A DNA stretch of 64,000 nt, from positions 1 through 64,000 of the forward strand of contig JBBING010000004.1 of NCBI GenBank assembly GCA_037444005.1, given 5' to 3'. The translations under genes were made by a program, and so were the position numbers. Shown here piece after piece: positions 51,065 to 59,301 of the stretch (position 1 is its first letter; every line of letters starts with the position of its first letter). The stretch is from DATLZC01 sp037444005 (GTDB lineage: Bacteria; Chloroflexota; Dehalococcoidia; DSTF01; JACRBR01). The notes beneath the pieces were generated by a model. It saw only the letters and a program-made list of their open reading frames with translations, was not told the DNA's origin and searched no databases.

Positions 51065-51848
51065 GCGCCTGGCGCTGTTCGTCACGGGCACCGACACCGG
51101 CGTCGGTAAGACGGTGGTCACCGCCGCCATCGCTGCGCTGGCCGTCGCCGCCGGCCGCGCCACCGCCGTCTACAAGCCGGCGCAGACCGGCGTCGGCGCC
51201 GCCGACCCCGGAGACCTCGACTTCGTGCGCGCTGCTGCCGGCGATTCACCCCTGCTGCGCACGGCGTGCGCCTATCGGCTGCGCGAACCCCTCGCCCCCT
51301 CCGTCGCCGCGCGCCTCGAAGGCGTCGCCATCGAGCGAACGCGGCTCATCGAGACGTACGAAGCCCTGGCGCGAGACGCCGACGTCGTCCTGGTGGAGGG
51401 CGCCGGCGGTCTTCTCGTGCCGCTCGAGTACGCGTACACGATGGCGGACCTGGCCCGCGACCTCGGGCTGCCCGTCCTGGTGGTCGCCCGCCCAGGGCTC
51501 GGAACGTTGAATCACACCGCGTTGACGGTGGAGGCGGCGCGGGCGCGCGGCCTCGAGGTCGCGGGCGTCGTGATCTCGGGGTTTCCCGCCGGCCCCGACC
51601 TCGCGTCGCGCACCAATCCCGCGGAGATCGTCCGGTTGACTGGAGCGCCGCTTCTCGGAGCGCTTCCCGTGTTCGTGGAGCTGGACACCGAACGATGCGC
51701 CGTGCCCGATGGATTCGCGGAGGCGGCTTCCGGACGGCTCGCGCCGGCCCTGGGCGGCGACTTCGACGCCGACGCCTGGATGGCTGCACTCGCGCGCGGC
51801 CTCAGCGCCAGAGGTCTTCCTGCAGGTCCTGGAGCGCGGCCTCAATGA
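51054..51848 (+). CDS. bioD: Dethiobiotin synthetase
   Basis: ATP-dependent ureido-ring closure of DAPA. The 264-residue protein has the P-loop GTDTGVGKTVV, YKPAQTGV and VEGAGGLLVPL, the BioD triad of motifs. The ATG lies 11 bases inside bioF. Last gene of the biotin operon; no bioC, bioH or bioW is present, so the pimeloyl precursor pathway is elsewhere. Its 3' end overlaps the convergent degenerate GGDEF gene by 47 bases. Confidence 0.95.
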   Translation: MAAERLALFVTGTDTGVGKTVVTAAIAALAVAAGRATAVYKPAQTGVGAADPGDLDFVRAAAGDSPLLRTACAYRLREPLAPSVAARLEGVAIERTRLIETYEALARDADVVLVEGAGGLLVPLEYAYTMADLARDLGLPVLVVARPGLGTLNHTALTVEAARARGLEVAGVVISGFPAGPDLASRTNPAEIVRLTGAPLLGALPVFVELDTERCAVPDGFAEAASGRLAPALGGDFDADAWMAALARGLSARGLPAGPGARPQ

Positions 51849-52296
51849 GGGATTCGGGCGTGCCTCCGTCCCGCGGATACGTCGCGGTGCCCGCCAGCCA
51901 CTTCGGCGCCTGTGGGAACGCAAGCCCGAGGTCGCGCTTCAAACGAAACGCCGCCGACCGCGCGCTCATCTCGTCGGCGTCGGCGGCTAGGGCGAGATAG
52001 CGGCGCTCGTCGTACCGTGTCACCACGTCCTCGGCCCGCAGCCGCTGCACCAGCAGGCGTGCGCTGCGCGCCGCGGTCTCAGGGTCCACCGTCTCGCCGG
52101 GGAGCGCCCGCAGCTCCCATGCCACGAGCGCGCACGTCCCCCCGTCGCGCCGCGCCCGCTCGATGGCCTCCTCGACGGCCCGCAGGAACTCCTCCCGCGG
52201 CGCTAGCCGCAACGGCGGTTCCATGCGCTCGGGCAGGATCGCCGCCTGCGTCGGCGCTGTCTCCGCCCGGCCCCGCTCGCGTTTGAACAACCACAT
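51802..52296 (-). CDS. Protein with a degenerate GGDEF-like domain
   Basis: A 164-residue soluble protein. Its C-terminal 120 residues follow the GGDEF fold (LLVQRLRAEDVVTRYDERRYLALAADAD, then GTATYPRDGGTPESLIEAAL), but the catalytic GG(D/E)EF is replaced by YDERR, so it cannot make cyclic di-GMP. It could bind the nucleotide or a partner protein. The N terminus MWLFKRERGRAE may be a short membrane-proximal helix. Start ATG 52296 is the first ATG preceding the homologous part. It neighbours a full GGDEF/HD-GYP protein. Confidence 0.6.
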   Translation of the reverse strand: MWLFKRERGRAETAPTQAAILPERMEPPLRLAPREEFLRAVEEAIERARRDGGTCALVAWELRALPGETVDPETAARSARLLVQRLRAEDVVTRYDERRYLALAADADEMSARSAAFRLKRDLGLAFPQAPKWLAGTATYPRDGGTPESLIEAALQDLQEDLWR

Positions 52297-52385
52297 GCCG
52301 ATGGGCTCCACTCCCACACCAGGGGGCTCGCCGTTCCAGATGGAGTATCGTCCGCGGGCGGCGACTCTGGAGACGTCCGCGGCGG

Positions 52386-52676
52386 TCAGCCGACGAGGCG
52401 CCGCAGGAGCGCGCGGAGCCGCGGCGCTCCCTCGAGGGCTTTGCGGAGCCCCTCGATGGCCTGCTCGTCGACCACCAGCGGGTTCCGTTGGAAGCGGCCC
52501 GCGTGGTCGTAGAAACAGAACCGGACGGCCACCGACCCCGCCGCTTCGCCCTCGGTGAATTCGAGAAGCTGGATACACGGCTCGTGGTGCGGGCCCGTGT
52601 AGGACGCTTCCTCTGCGATATGCCCGCTCCCCCAGTGCAGCGTGAACGGCCGCGGCGTCGTGCGTTCGCCTGACAT
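52386..52676 (-). CDS. Small conserved hypothetical protein
   Basis: A 96-residue acidic/basic mixed protein with no signal or membrane segment: a strand-rich N-terminal half (TLHWGSGHIAEEASYTG, IQLLEFTEGEAAGSVAVRFCFYD) and a helical C terminus (EGLRKALEGAPRLRALLRRL). I do not recognise the family. The AAAGGAG-like stretch AAAAGGAGTCG on the minus strand just before the ATG supports it as a real gene. It is divergent from the cyclic di-GMP gene and upstream of the degenerate GGDEF gene on the same strand. Confidence 0.55.
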   Translation of the reverse strand: MSGERTTPRPFTLHWGSGHIAEEASYTGPHHEPCIQLLEFTEGEAAGSVAVRFCFYDHAGRFQRNPLVVDEQAIEGLRKALEGAPRLRALLRRLVG

Positions 52677-52831
52677 CGTGACGACTCCTTTTGTCGCTCT
52701 GCGCAGGTTCGACGGACACGATCGTCCGTTCCCGGCTCAGATTCAAGTCGCGCCGTCACCCGTCCGATACTTGCAGTGGTGAAGCGGCTCGCTTCGAGCC
52801 GGGGCTGCGCGGGCAACGGAAAGGACGCATC

Positions 52832-55711
52832 ATGCCGCCCAGCGCTCGCCGAGGGCGCGACTCGGAGAACGCACGGGTCAACAACCTCCTCAGGATCCTC
52901 GTCGAAGGCACGTCGGGCGCCGTAGGACGCGACTTCTTCGCGTCGCTGGCGACCCATCTCGCCGCCGCGCTGAACGTGCGCTGCGCGTTCGCCGCCGAGC
53001 TCATCGATGCCGAGCGGCTGCGGCTGCTCGCCCTGTGCGTCGACGGGGAGTCGCGGCCGCCGTTCGAGCACGCCGTCGTCGGCACGCCGTGCGCCGTCGC
53101 GCTGGAGCGAGGACGGTTCGCGGTGCGCTCCGGCCTGTCCAAGCGCTACCCTCGATGCGACGAGCTGCTGGGAACGCAGGCGCACAGCTATATCGGTGTG
53201 CGCCTCGAGACGGCGGCCGGCGAGCCGCTCGGCGTTCTCGGCGTGCTCGACAGCAGGCCGCTCCGCGCCGATGGCGCCGCCGCTGCCATCATCGGCATCT
53301 TCGCGGCCCGCGCGTCAGCCGAAATCGAGCGGCTTCGCGCCGAGCAGGCCAGGCGGCAGTCCGAAGAGCGGCTGCGCGCTGTCGTGAGAAACGCCCCGCT
53401 GCTCCTCACCGCTATCGACCGGGACGGCGTCTTTCGCCTGGTGGACGGCAGGCTAGCGGAGCGCGCCGGCGTCGACCCCTCCGCGCTGACGGGCAAGTCG
53501 TTCCGGGATGTCCTGCAAGACCGGCCGGAATCCGTACGAGACGTCGAGCGGGCCTTCGCCGGCGAAGCTGTCACCTCCGTCGAACGGTTCCGCGACCTGT
53601 TCCTCGAGGCGCGGTATGTGCCCGTGAGGGGCGCGGACGGCGACATCGCCGGGGTCATCGGCGTGGCCCTCGATGTCACCGAGCGCGAGCAGGCGTTCCG
53701 CTCGCTGCAGGCCAGCGAGGCGCGGCTCCGCGCGGTGGTCTCCAACGCGCCCATCGTGCTGTTCGCGGTCGACCGGCAGGGCAGATTCACGCTGTCCGAG
53801 GGCAAGGGCCTCAAAGCGCTGGGCCTACGTGGCGGCGAAGTCGTCGGGCGTTCGGCGTTCGACATGTACAGCGCCTACCCGGCTGTCGTCGCCAACCTCC
53901 GACGCGCTCTGGCCGGGAAGGCTGTGACCGACACCGTGGCCGTCAACGGCCTCTACTTCGAGACCCACTACCTGCCAATCCGCAACAGCGGCGGCGAGGT
54001 CGAGGAGGTTATCGGCGTCGCCACCGACGTGACGGAGCGCATGCGGGCGCTGGAGGCCCTGCGCGAGCAGGCGCGCCGCGACCCCCTGACCGGCGTCCTC
54101 AACCACGCGTCCATCACCGACACGCTGCGGGAGCGGATCGCCGCTGCGCCGGCCGGCGAGCGGCTGGCCGTCATCCTCGCCGACGTCGACGGGATGAAGG
54201 CCGCGAACGACACGTACGGGCACCACGTCGGCGACGCCGTCCTCCGCACCGTGTCCGAGGCGCTCTGCGAGGAAGGCGCCATCGTCGGCCGGTACGGGGG
54301 CGACGAATTCATCGTGCTGCTGCCCGGGGCCGGCCGCGCTGAAGCCGAGCGGTACCGCGCCACGGTCGCGGAGCGCCTCCGAGACGCCAACGTCACCGAC
54401 CAGGATTCGGGCGCTGTGCTGCCCGTCACCGTGGCAGTCGGCATCGCCGTCTATCCCGACGAAGCCGAGACCGCCGAAGACCTCCTGCGGCTAGCCGACA
54501 GCGCGATGTACGTCGCCAAACGTCAGCGCACCATCGGGCGCGGGACCGCCGCCAAGCGATGGCCCCTCCCCGCCGACCGCGCTGCCAAAGTCGTCGGCGA
54601 GATCGTGCCGCTGCTCACTTCGCCCGGAAGGCTGGAAGACAAGCTGCGTCTCGTCTCCCACCGGCTCTCGGTGGGGATTGGCTACGACGCCGTGAACTTT
54701 GCGCTGGTCGGCAGGCCAGCGTCGCCCACGGTCGCCGCGAACACGTTCGCCCGCGCGCCCCAGGACCTGGTCGAGGAGTGGAACCGCACGCAGCGAGAGA
54801 ACACCCAGCTGCACCCGGTCCGGGAGCTTCTCGAGCGGACGCGGCGTCCCATCGTGTTCGACGACCCGCAGAACGACGAGCGCATCATCCCCGAGCAGCG
54901 CGCGCTGCTCAAGGCGGCGAAGCTGCGGTCGGCCATCGCCGTGCCCATGCTGTGGGAGAATCAGCTCATCGGCATTCTCGCCGTTGCGAGCAAGCGAAAG
55001 CGCGCCTTCGGGCCGAGGGACGCGCAGTTCCTGCTCGCCGTGGCCACGCAGGTCACCGCCATCGTGCGCATGGCCACGCTCGTCGAGCAGCTCCAGTCGG
55101 CCTCGGCTCGCCTCGAGCAATCCCAGGCCGACACCGTGCTCATGCTCGCCGCTGCGGCCGAGGCGCGCGATCGAGTGACCGGCCTCCACCTCCAGAACAT
55201 CCGCGCGCTGACCGAAGCGCTCGCGTTGGAGCTGGGATACCCCGAGGAGGACGCCCGCACGCTCGGGCTCGCGGCCGTGCTCCACGACATCGGCAAAATC
55301 CGCGTCCCGGACGCCGTCCTCTCCGGCAGCGGACCCCTCACGGACGAGGACTGGGAGCTCATGAAGCAACACACCGTCTGGGGCGCCGAGCTTTTCTCGG
55401 GACACCCCGGCTTCGAGCTCGCCACCGTCGTCGCCCGCCACCACCACGAACGCTGGGACGGCAGCGGCTATCCCGACGGACTGGCGGGCGAGGAGATTCC
55501 GGAGGCCGCCTGCATCGTCGCCGTGGCCGACGCCTTCGACGCCATGACGAGCGACCGGCCGTATCGCGCCGCGCTCACCACCGAGGAGGCCATGGCGGAG
55601 ATCGCGGCATGCTCGGGCCGCCAGTTCAGCCCTCGCGTCGCCGAGGCGATGCTGCGCCTCTACCGCCGCCGCGCGCTTCCCACGCTGCGCCGCCACGCCC
55701 GCGCCGCCTGA
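52832..55711 (+). CDS. GAF-PAS-PAS-GGDEF-GAF-HD-GYP signalling protein
   Basis: A 959-residue protein with, in order: GAF (about 15-165), two PAS domains (about 177-290 and 294-405), GGDEF (about 412-570, RYGGDEF intact at 487-493), a second GAF (about 585-755) and HD-GYP (about 770-955; HDIGKIRVPDAVL and HHERWDGSGYPDGL intact). It can in principle both make and degrade cyclic di-GMP, in the cytoplasm. There is no RxxD inhibitory site five residues before GGDEF, so product feedback is absent. Start ATG 52832 has GGAAAGGA upstream; the frame is open to 52691 but unsupported. GATACT (52766-52771) is a likely -10. Confidence 0.93.
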   Translation: MPPSARRGRDSENARVNNLLRILVEGTSGAVGRDFFASLATHLAAALNVRCAFAAELIDAERLRLLALCVDGESRPPFEHAVVGTPCAVALERGRFAVRSGLSKRYPRCDELLGTQAHSYIGVRLETAAGEPLGVLGVLDSRPLRADGAAAAIIGIFAARASAEIERLRAEQARRQSEERLRAVVRNAPLLLTAIDRDGVFRLVDGRLAERAGVDPSALTGKSFRDVLQDRPESVRDVERAFAGEAVTSVERFRDLFLEARYVPVRGADGDIAGVIGVALDVTEREQAFRSLQASEARLRAVVSNAPIVLFAVDRQGRFTLSEGKGLKALGLRGGEVVGRSAFDMYSAYPAVVANLRRALAGKAVTDTVAVNGLYFETHYLPIRNSGGEVEEVIGVATDVTERMRALEALREQARRDPLTGVLNHASITDTLRERIAAAPAGERLAVILADVDGMKAANDTYGHHVGDAVLRTVSEALCEEGAIVGRYGGDEFIVLLPGAGRAEAERYRATVAERLRDANVTDQDSGAVLPVTVAVGIAVYPDEAETAEDLLRLADSAMYVAKRQRTIGRGTAAKRWPLPADRAAKVVGEIVPLLTSPGRLEDKLRLVSHRLSVGIGYDAVNFALVGRPASPTVAANTFARAPQDLVEEWNRTQRENTQLHPVRELLERTRRPIVFDDPQNDERIIPEQRALLKAAKLRSAIAVPMLWENQLIGILAVASKRKRAFGPRDAQFLLAVATQVTAIVRMATLVEQLQSASARLEQSQADTVLMLAAAAEARDRVTGLHLQNIRALTEALALELGYPEEDARTLGLAAVLHDIGKIRVPDAVLSGSGPLTDEDWELMKQHTVWGAELFSGHPGFELATVVARHHHERWDGSGYPDGLAGEEIPEAACIVAVADAFDAMTSDRPYRAALTTEEAMAEIAACSGRQFSPRVAEAMLRLYRRRALPTLRRHARAA

Positions 55712-55823
55712 GCCAACCGAGAGGCCGTTCGGCCCATGGCGTCGGGACGCTCGACCGTGTCGGCGTCCTGGCGGCGGCGCTACCCTACCGCGCGTCAGCG
55801 CACCCAGCGCAGGAGGTTCGGCG

Positions 55824-57020
55824 ATGGTGGACTTTGCGCTTCCCGCAGAGGTCGAGAAGATCCGCGATATGACCCGGGAGTTCGCCCGCACGGTGCTCAG
55901 GCCGGCTGGCGTCGAGCTCGACCGGATCCCCGACCCCGAGGCCGCCTACACGAGCGAGACGATGAAGCGGGCGCTCCGGCAGGGCTACGAGATGGGCTTC
56001 CACAAGATGAACCTGCCTAAGGAGGTCGGCGGGCTGGGCGCGCCTCCGATGACGAACATGGTCGTGCTCGAGGAGATGGCCGTGGGCGACGCGGGGTTGG
56101 CCAGCCACTTTCTCGTGGCGCCCATCATCGCCGGGCGCGCCGCGACAGCCGCAGACCGCCACCCCTTCTACCGCGAATACCTCGATGCGTTCGTGAACGA
56201 CACGAAAGGCGAGCACAGCGGCGCCTGGGCGATCACCGAGCCCGAACACGGCTCCGATATCTTCCAGTTCGGAACGCCCGACATCCACCTCGACACGACC
56301 GTGGTGAAGGACGGTGACGCCTACGTGGTCAACGGCCACAAGTCGGCGTTCGTCAGCAACGGCTGGATGGCGGACGCGCTGCTGATCATGGTGAACCTCG
56401 ACGGCGCCCAGGGGATGGAGGGCACGGCCACGTTCGCGATCCCGGGGAATCTGCCGGGCATCACGAGGGGGAAGCCGCTCAACAAGCTCGGCCTCCGGGC
56501 TCTCAATCAGGCGGAGGTCTTTTTCGACAACGTCCGCATCGATCCGGAGTTCCTGGTGATGCCGCCCGGGCCGGGCTACCGGGCGTTACTCGAGCGGATG
56601 GTGACGGGCGGCAACACCGCGGTCGGAACGCTGGCCGTGGGGGTGGCGCGGGCAGCGTACGAAGAGGCCCTCGCCTACGCCCGGCGGCGGGTGCAGGGCG
56701 GGCGCGTCATCTTTGAGCACGAGACCGTGAAGCTGAAGTTGTTCGACGCCTACCGGCAGACCGAGGCCGCGCGGGCGCTCCTCTGGAAGTCGGCGTGGCT
56801 CATCGCCATCGGGAAGCCTCATCTGCCCACGGCAATGGCGGCGCGCACGGTCGCGAGCGACATGGCGATGCGGGTGACTGCCGACATGGTGCAGATCTTC
56901 GGTGGTTATGGTATTTCGAAGGAGCATCCCGTCGAGAAGTTCTACCGGGACGCCAAGCTCCTTCAGATCATGGATGGAACGAACGAAATGGTCTCGCTGA
57001 GAGCGGCCGAGCAGCTCTGA
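55824..57020 (+). CDS. Acyl-CoA dehydrogenase
   Basis: A 398-residue FAD enzyme oxidising an acyl-CoA. AWAITEPEHGSDI and NGHKSAFVSNGW are the substrate/FAD motifs, QTEAARALLWKSAW and VQIFGGYGISKEHPVEKFYRDAKLLQIMDGTNEM the C-terminal FAD contacts. The catalytic base is not obvious: the usual Glu before GT is Asp in MDGTNE. AGGAGG at 55811-55816 sets the start. The thiolase gene follows 22 bases after its stop. Confidence 0.92.
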   Translation: MVDFALPAEVEKIRDMTREFARTVLRPAGVELDRIPDPEAAYTSETMKRALRQGYEMGFHKMNLPKEVGGLGAPPMTNMVVLEEMAVGDAGLASHFLVAPIIAGRAATAADRHPFYREYLDAFVNDTKGEHSGAWAITEPEHGSDIFQFGTPDIHLDTTVVKDGDAYVVNGHKSAFVSNGWMADALLIMVNLDGAQGMEGTATFAIPGNLPGITRGKPLNKLGLRALNQAEVFFDNVRIDPEFLVMPPGPGYRALLERMVTGGNTAVGTLAVGVARAAYEEALAYARRRVQGGRVIFEHETVKLKLFDAYRQTEAARALLWKSAWLIAIGKPHLPTAMAARTVASDMAMRVTADMVQIFGGYGISKEHPVEKFYRDAKLLQIMDGTNEMVSLRAAEQL

Positions 57021-57042
57021 GCCGAGGGAAAGGAACCTACCG

Positions 57043-58263
57043 ATGCGCGACGTCGCCGTCGTCGGCGCGGGGATGACCCGCTTCGCGAAATATCAGGACC
57101 GGGGGCTCAAGGAGCTCTCGCGCGAGGCCGTGACCGCGGCGCTCGATGCCGCCGGCATGGACAAGCGAGAGCTCCAGGTGGCCGTCGTGGGCAACGCCGC
57201 CGCCGGCCTCATCACCGGGCAAGAGTGCATCAGGGCGCAGGTGGTGCTCCGGGAGATGGGCATCGACAAGATCCCGATGATCAACACCGAGAACGCTTGC
57301 GCCAGCTCGTCCACGGCGTTTCAGCTCGCCTGGCTGTACGTCGCCTCGGGCATATACGACGTCGCCCTCGCTCTGGGCGTCGAAAAGATGTACAGCGAAG
57401 ACAAGCTGCGGACGATGCAGGCCTTCAGCGCCGGCGTCGACGTCGAACAGCTCCGCCAGATCGTGCACCAGCTCAAGCCGCCGTCCGAGCGCAAAGCGGG
57501 CGCGGAAAGCGGCGCCGGGAAGTCGCGCAGCCTCTTCATGGACATCTACGCCTCAGCCGCTCGCAATCACATGGCGAAGTACGGCACCACCAAGGAGCAG
57601 TTCGCCCGCATCGCCGTCAAGAATCACTTCAACGGGAGCCTGAACCCGCACGCCCAGTACCGCGAGCGGTACAGCCTCGAGGAGATTCTGGCGTCGCCCC
57701 TGGTGGCCGAGCCGCTCACGCGGCTCATGTGCGCACCCATCGGCGACGGCGCCGCGGCCGCCATCCTGGTGAGCGCCGACAGGGCCCGTCAGTACACCAC
57801 GAAGCCGGTCTGGGTCCGCGCGTCCGTCCTGGTGTCTGGCTCCGACCGCCGGGCGGAGGACGGCTCCATCAGCGCGCGCGCCGCCCGCCAGGCCTACGAA
57901 ACCGCGGGCATCGGTCCCTGGGACGTCGACGTCATGGAAGTGCACGACGCTTCCGCTCCTGCCGAGCTCATGCTCTACGAGGACCTCGGTCTCTGTCCTG
58001 AGGGCGAGGGCGGGCGCCTCATCGACGAGGGCGTGACGGAGCTGGGCGGACGGCTGCCCGTGAACACCAGCGGTGGCCTTCTGGCCAAGGGCCACCCGGT
58101 GGGCGCCACCGGCGTCGCCCAGATCTACGAGATCTGGCTCCAACTGCGCGGCGAGGCGGGCGACCGTCAGGTGGAGGGCGCGAAGGTGGGGATGACCGAG
58201 AACGGTGGGGGCATGGTGCGCGGCGAAGCCGCCGCCACGACCGTCCACATCCTCTCGCTGTAG
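57043..58263 (+). CDS. Thiolase family protein, SCP-x type
   Basis: A 406-residue thiolase-fold enzyme, catalytic Cys86 in NACASSSTAF and His in GLLAKGHPVGATG. The C-terminal CxG of true thiolases is replaced by TENGGGMVRGE, as in the SCP-x/lipid-transfer group, which cleaves branched or sterol side-chain 3-ketoacyl-CoA. Such proteins usually need a DUF35/OB-fold partner; none is adjacent. Same transcript as the upstream acyl-CoA dehydrogenase, so a beta-oxidation pair. Confidence 0.88.
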   Translation: MRDVAVVGAGMTRFAKYQDRGLKELSREAVTAALDAAGMDKRELQVAVVGNAAAGLITGQECIRAQVVLREMGIDKIPMINTENACASSSTAFQLAWLYVASGIYDVALALGVEKMYSEDKLRTMQAFSAGVDVEQLRQIVHQLKPPSERKAGAESGAGKSRSLFMDIYASAARNHMAKYGTTKEQFARIAVKNHFNGSLNPHAQYRERYSLEEILASPLVAEPLTRLMCAPIGDGAAAAILVSADRARQYTTKPVWVRASVLVSGSDRRAEDGSISARAARQAYETAGIGPWDVDVMEVHDASAPAELMLYEDLGLCPEGEGGRLIDEGVTELGGRLPVNTSGGLLAKGHPVGATGVAQIYEIWLQLRGEAGDRQVEGAKVGMTENGGGMVRGEAAATTVHILSL

Positions 58264-58264
58264 G

Positions 58265-59137
58265 TCACGCCACCTTCCGCTGCGCCGCCGGCGCCCGGAC
58301 TCGCCGTTCGGCAGGCTCAGCGCGCGGGGCTCCGCGCGACCGGAGCTGGTCGTTCAGGGCGTCGGCCATCCGCAGGAGCCGCATGGGGACTCCGAGGCTC
58401 GCCGCGAAGTCGATGAGCGCCTTCATGTCCTTCGGGAGGCACTTCCCGCCGTAGCCGCGCTCCCCTCCGTCCCACACGTCGAGATGCGACGCGCCGACGC
58501 GCGGGTCCGCGGCCACCCCTTCGCGTACGAGGTCGTAGTCCGCCCCGAGCCGCCAGCACAGGTCGTAGAACTGGTTCGCGAACACCACCTTCAGCGCGAG
58601 GAAGGTGTTGGTCATGTACTTCACCAGCTCCGCCTCTGTCGCGGGCATCAGGCGCCGGTACGGAGCGGGAGGCAGCATCGCCAGCACGTCCGCCGCCGCG
58701 CTCCGGCTGCGCTCGGTGTACCCCACGATCTGCCGATCGGGCGCGACGAAGTCGGCCTCAGCGCTCCGCTCGCGCAGGAACTCCGGGTTGAACAGGAACC
58801 GCTGCCCGGGATACCGCCGCTGGAGCCGCTCGGTCGTCCCCGGCAGCACGGTGGACTTGATGACGACGACGCGTCCTTCGGGGATGGCGGCGACCGCGCG
58901 TTCCAGCATCGAGTCGTCGTATCCCTGCTCGCCGTAGGGCGTCGGCACGCAGACGAAGACGACGCCCGCGGTGCCCAGTGGACGCGGGTCGGTGAAGCCC
59001 GCGGGCGGGTCGTACACCACGACGGCCCGGCCCTGGCGCTCGAACCAACGGGCCACGGCGCCTCCCACCACGCCGATGCCGACCACGCCCACGACACGGC
59101 GTTCGACGTCCGCCGATGCGCGCTCCTCGCGTGTCAT
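58265..59137 (-). CDS. UDP-glucose/GDP-mannose dehydrogenase-like protein lacking the C-terminal domain
   Basis: A 290-residue NAD-dependent nucleotide-sugar dehydrogenase. Rossmann GIGVVGGAVARWF, VFVCVPTPYG, KSTVLPGTT, FNPEFLRE, the central helix ELVKYMTNTFLALKVVFANQFYDLCWRLG and the catalytic Cys233 in GYGGKCLPKDMKAL are intact. Only 57 residues follow that Cys, versus about 140 in full-length enzymes, so the C-terminal nucleotide-binding domain is missing. Start ATG 59137. It converges on the thiolase gene (1 base between stops) and may feed surface polysaccharide synthesis. Confidence 0.85.
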   Translation of the reverse strand: MTREERASADVERRVVGVVGIGVVGGAVARWFERQGRAVVVYDPPAGFTDPRPLGTAGVVFVCVPTPYGEQGYDDSMLERAVAAIPEGRVVVIKSTVLPGTTERLQRRYPGQRFLFNPEFLRERSAEADFVAPDRQIVGYTERSRSAAADVLAMLPPAPYRRLMPATEAELVKYMTNTFLALKVVFANQFYDLCWRLGADYDLVREGVAADPRVGASHLDVWDGGERGYGGKCLPKDMKALIDFAASLGVPMRLLRMADALNDQLRSRGAPRAEPAERRVRAPAAQRKVA

Positions 59138-59301
59138 GGCGCCATTCTCGGCGCCAGCGACGGAGCCGCGCCGTCGGGGAGACGCCGGATCGAGACGCGC
59201 TGACTCCCCGATTCCGCGTCCGTGGACATACGGGGTGCCGTGCGGCTTCGGTGTGTACACTTTGGTGGCGTCAATCGTTGTCGTCTGAAAGGGGACAGCC
59301 G

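Noticed and set aside
52691..52831. Upstream extension of the GGDEF/HD-GYP protein to 52691.
   Set aside because: The extra 47 residues have no domain similarity and contain a likely promoter (GATACT 52766-52771); ATG 52832 has a ribosome site.
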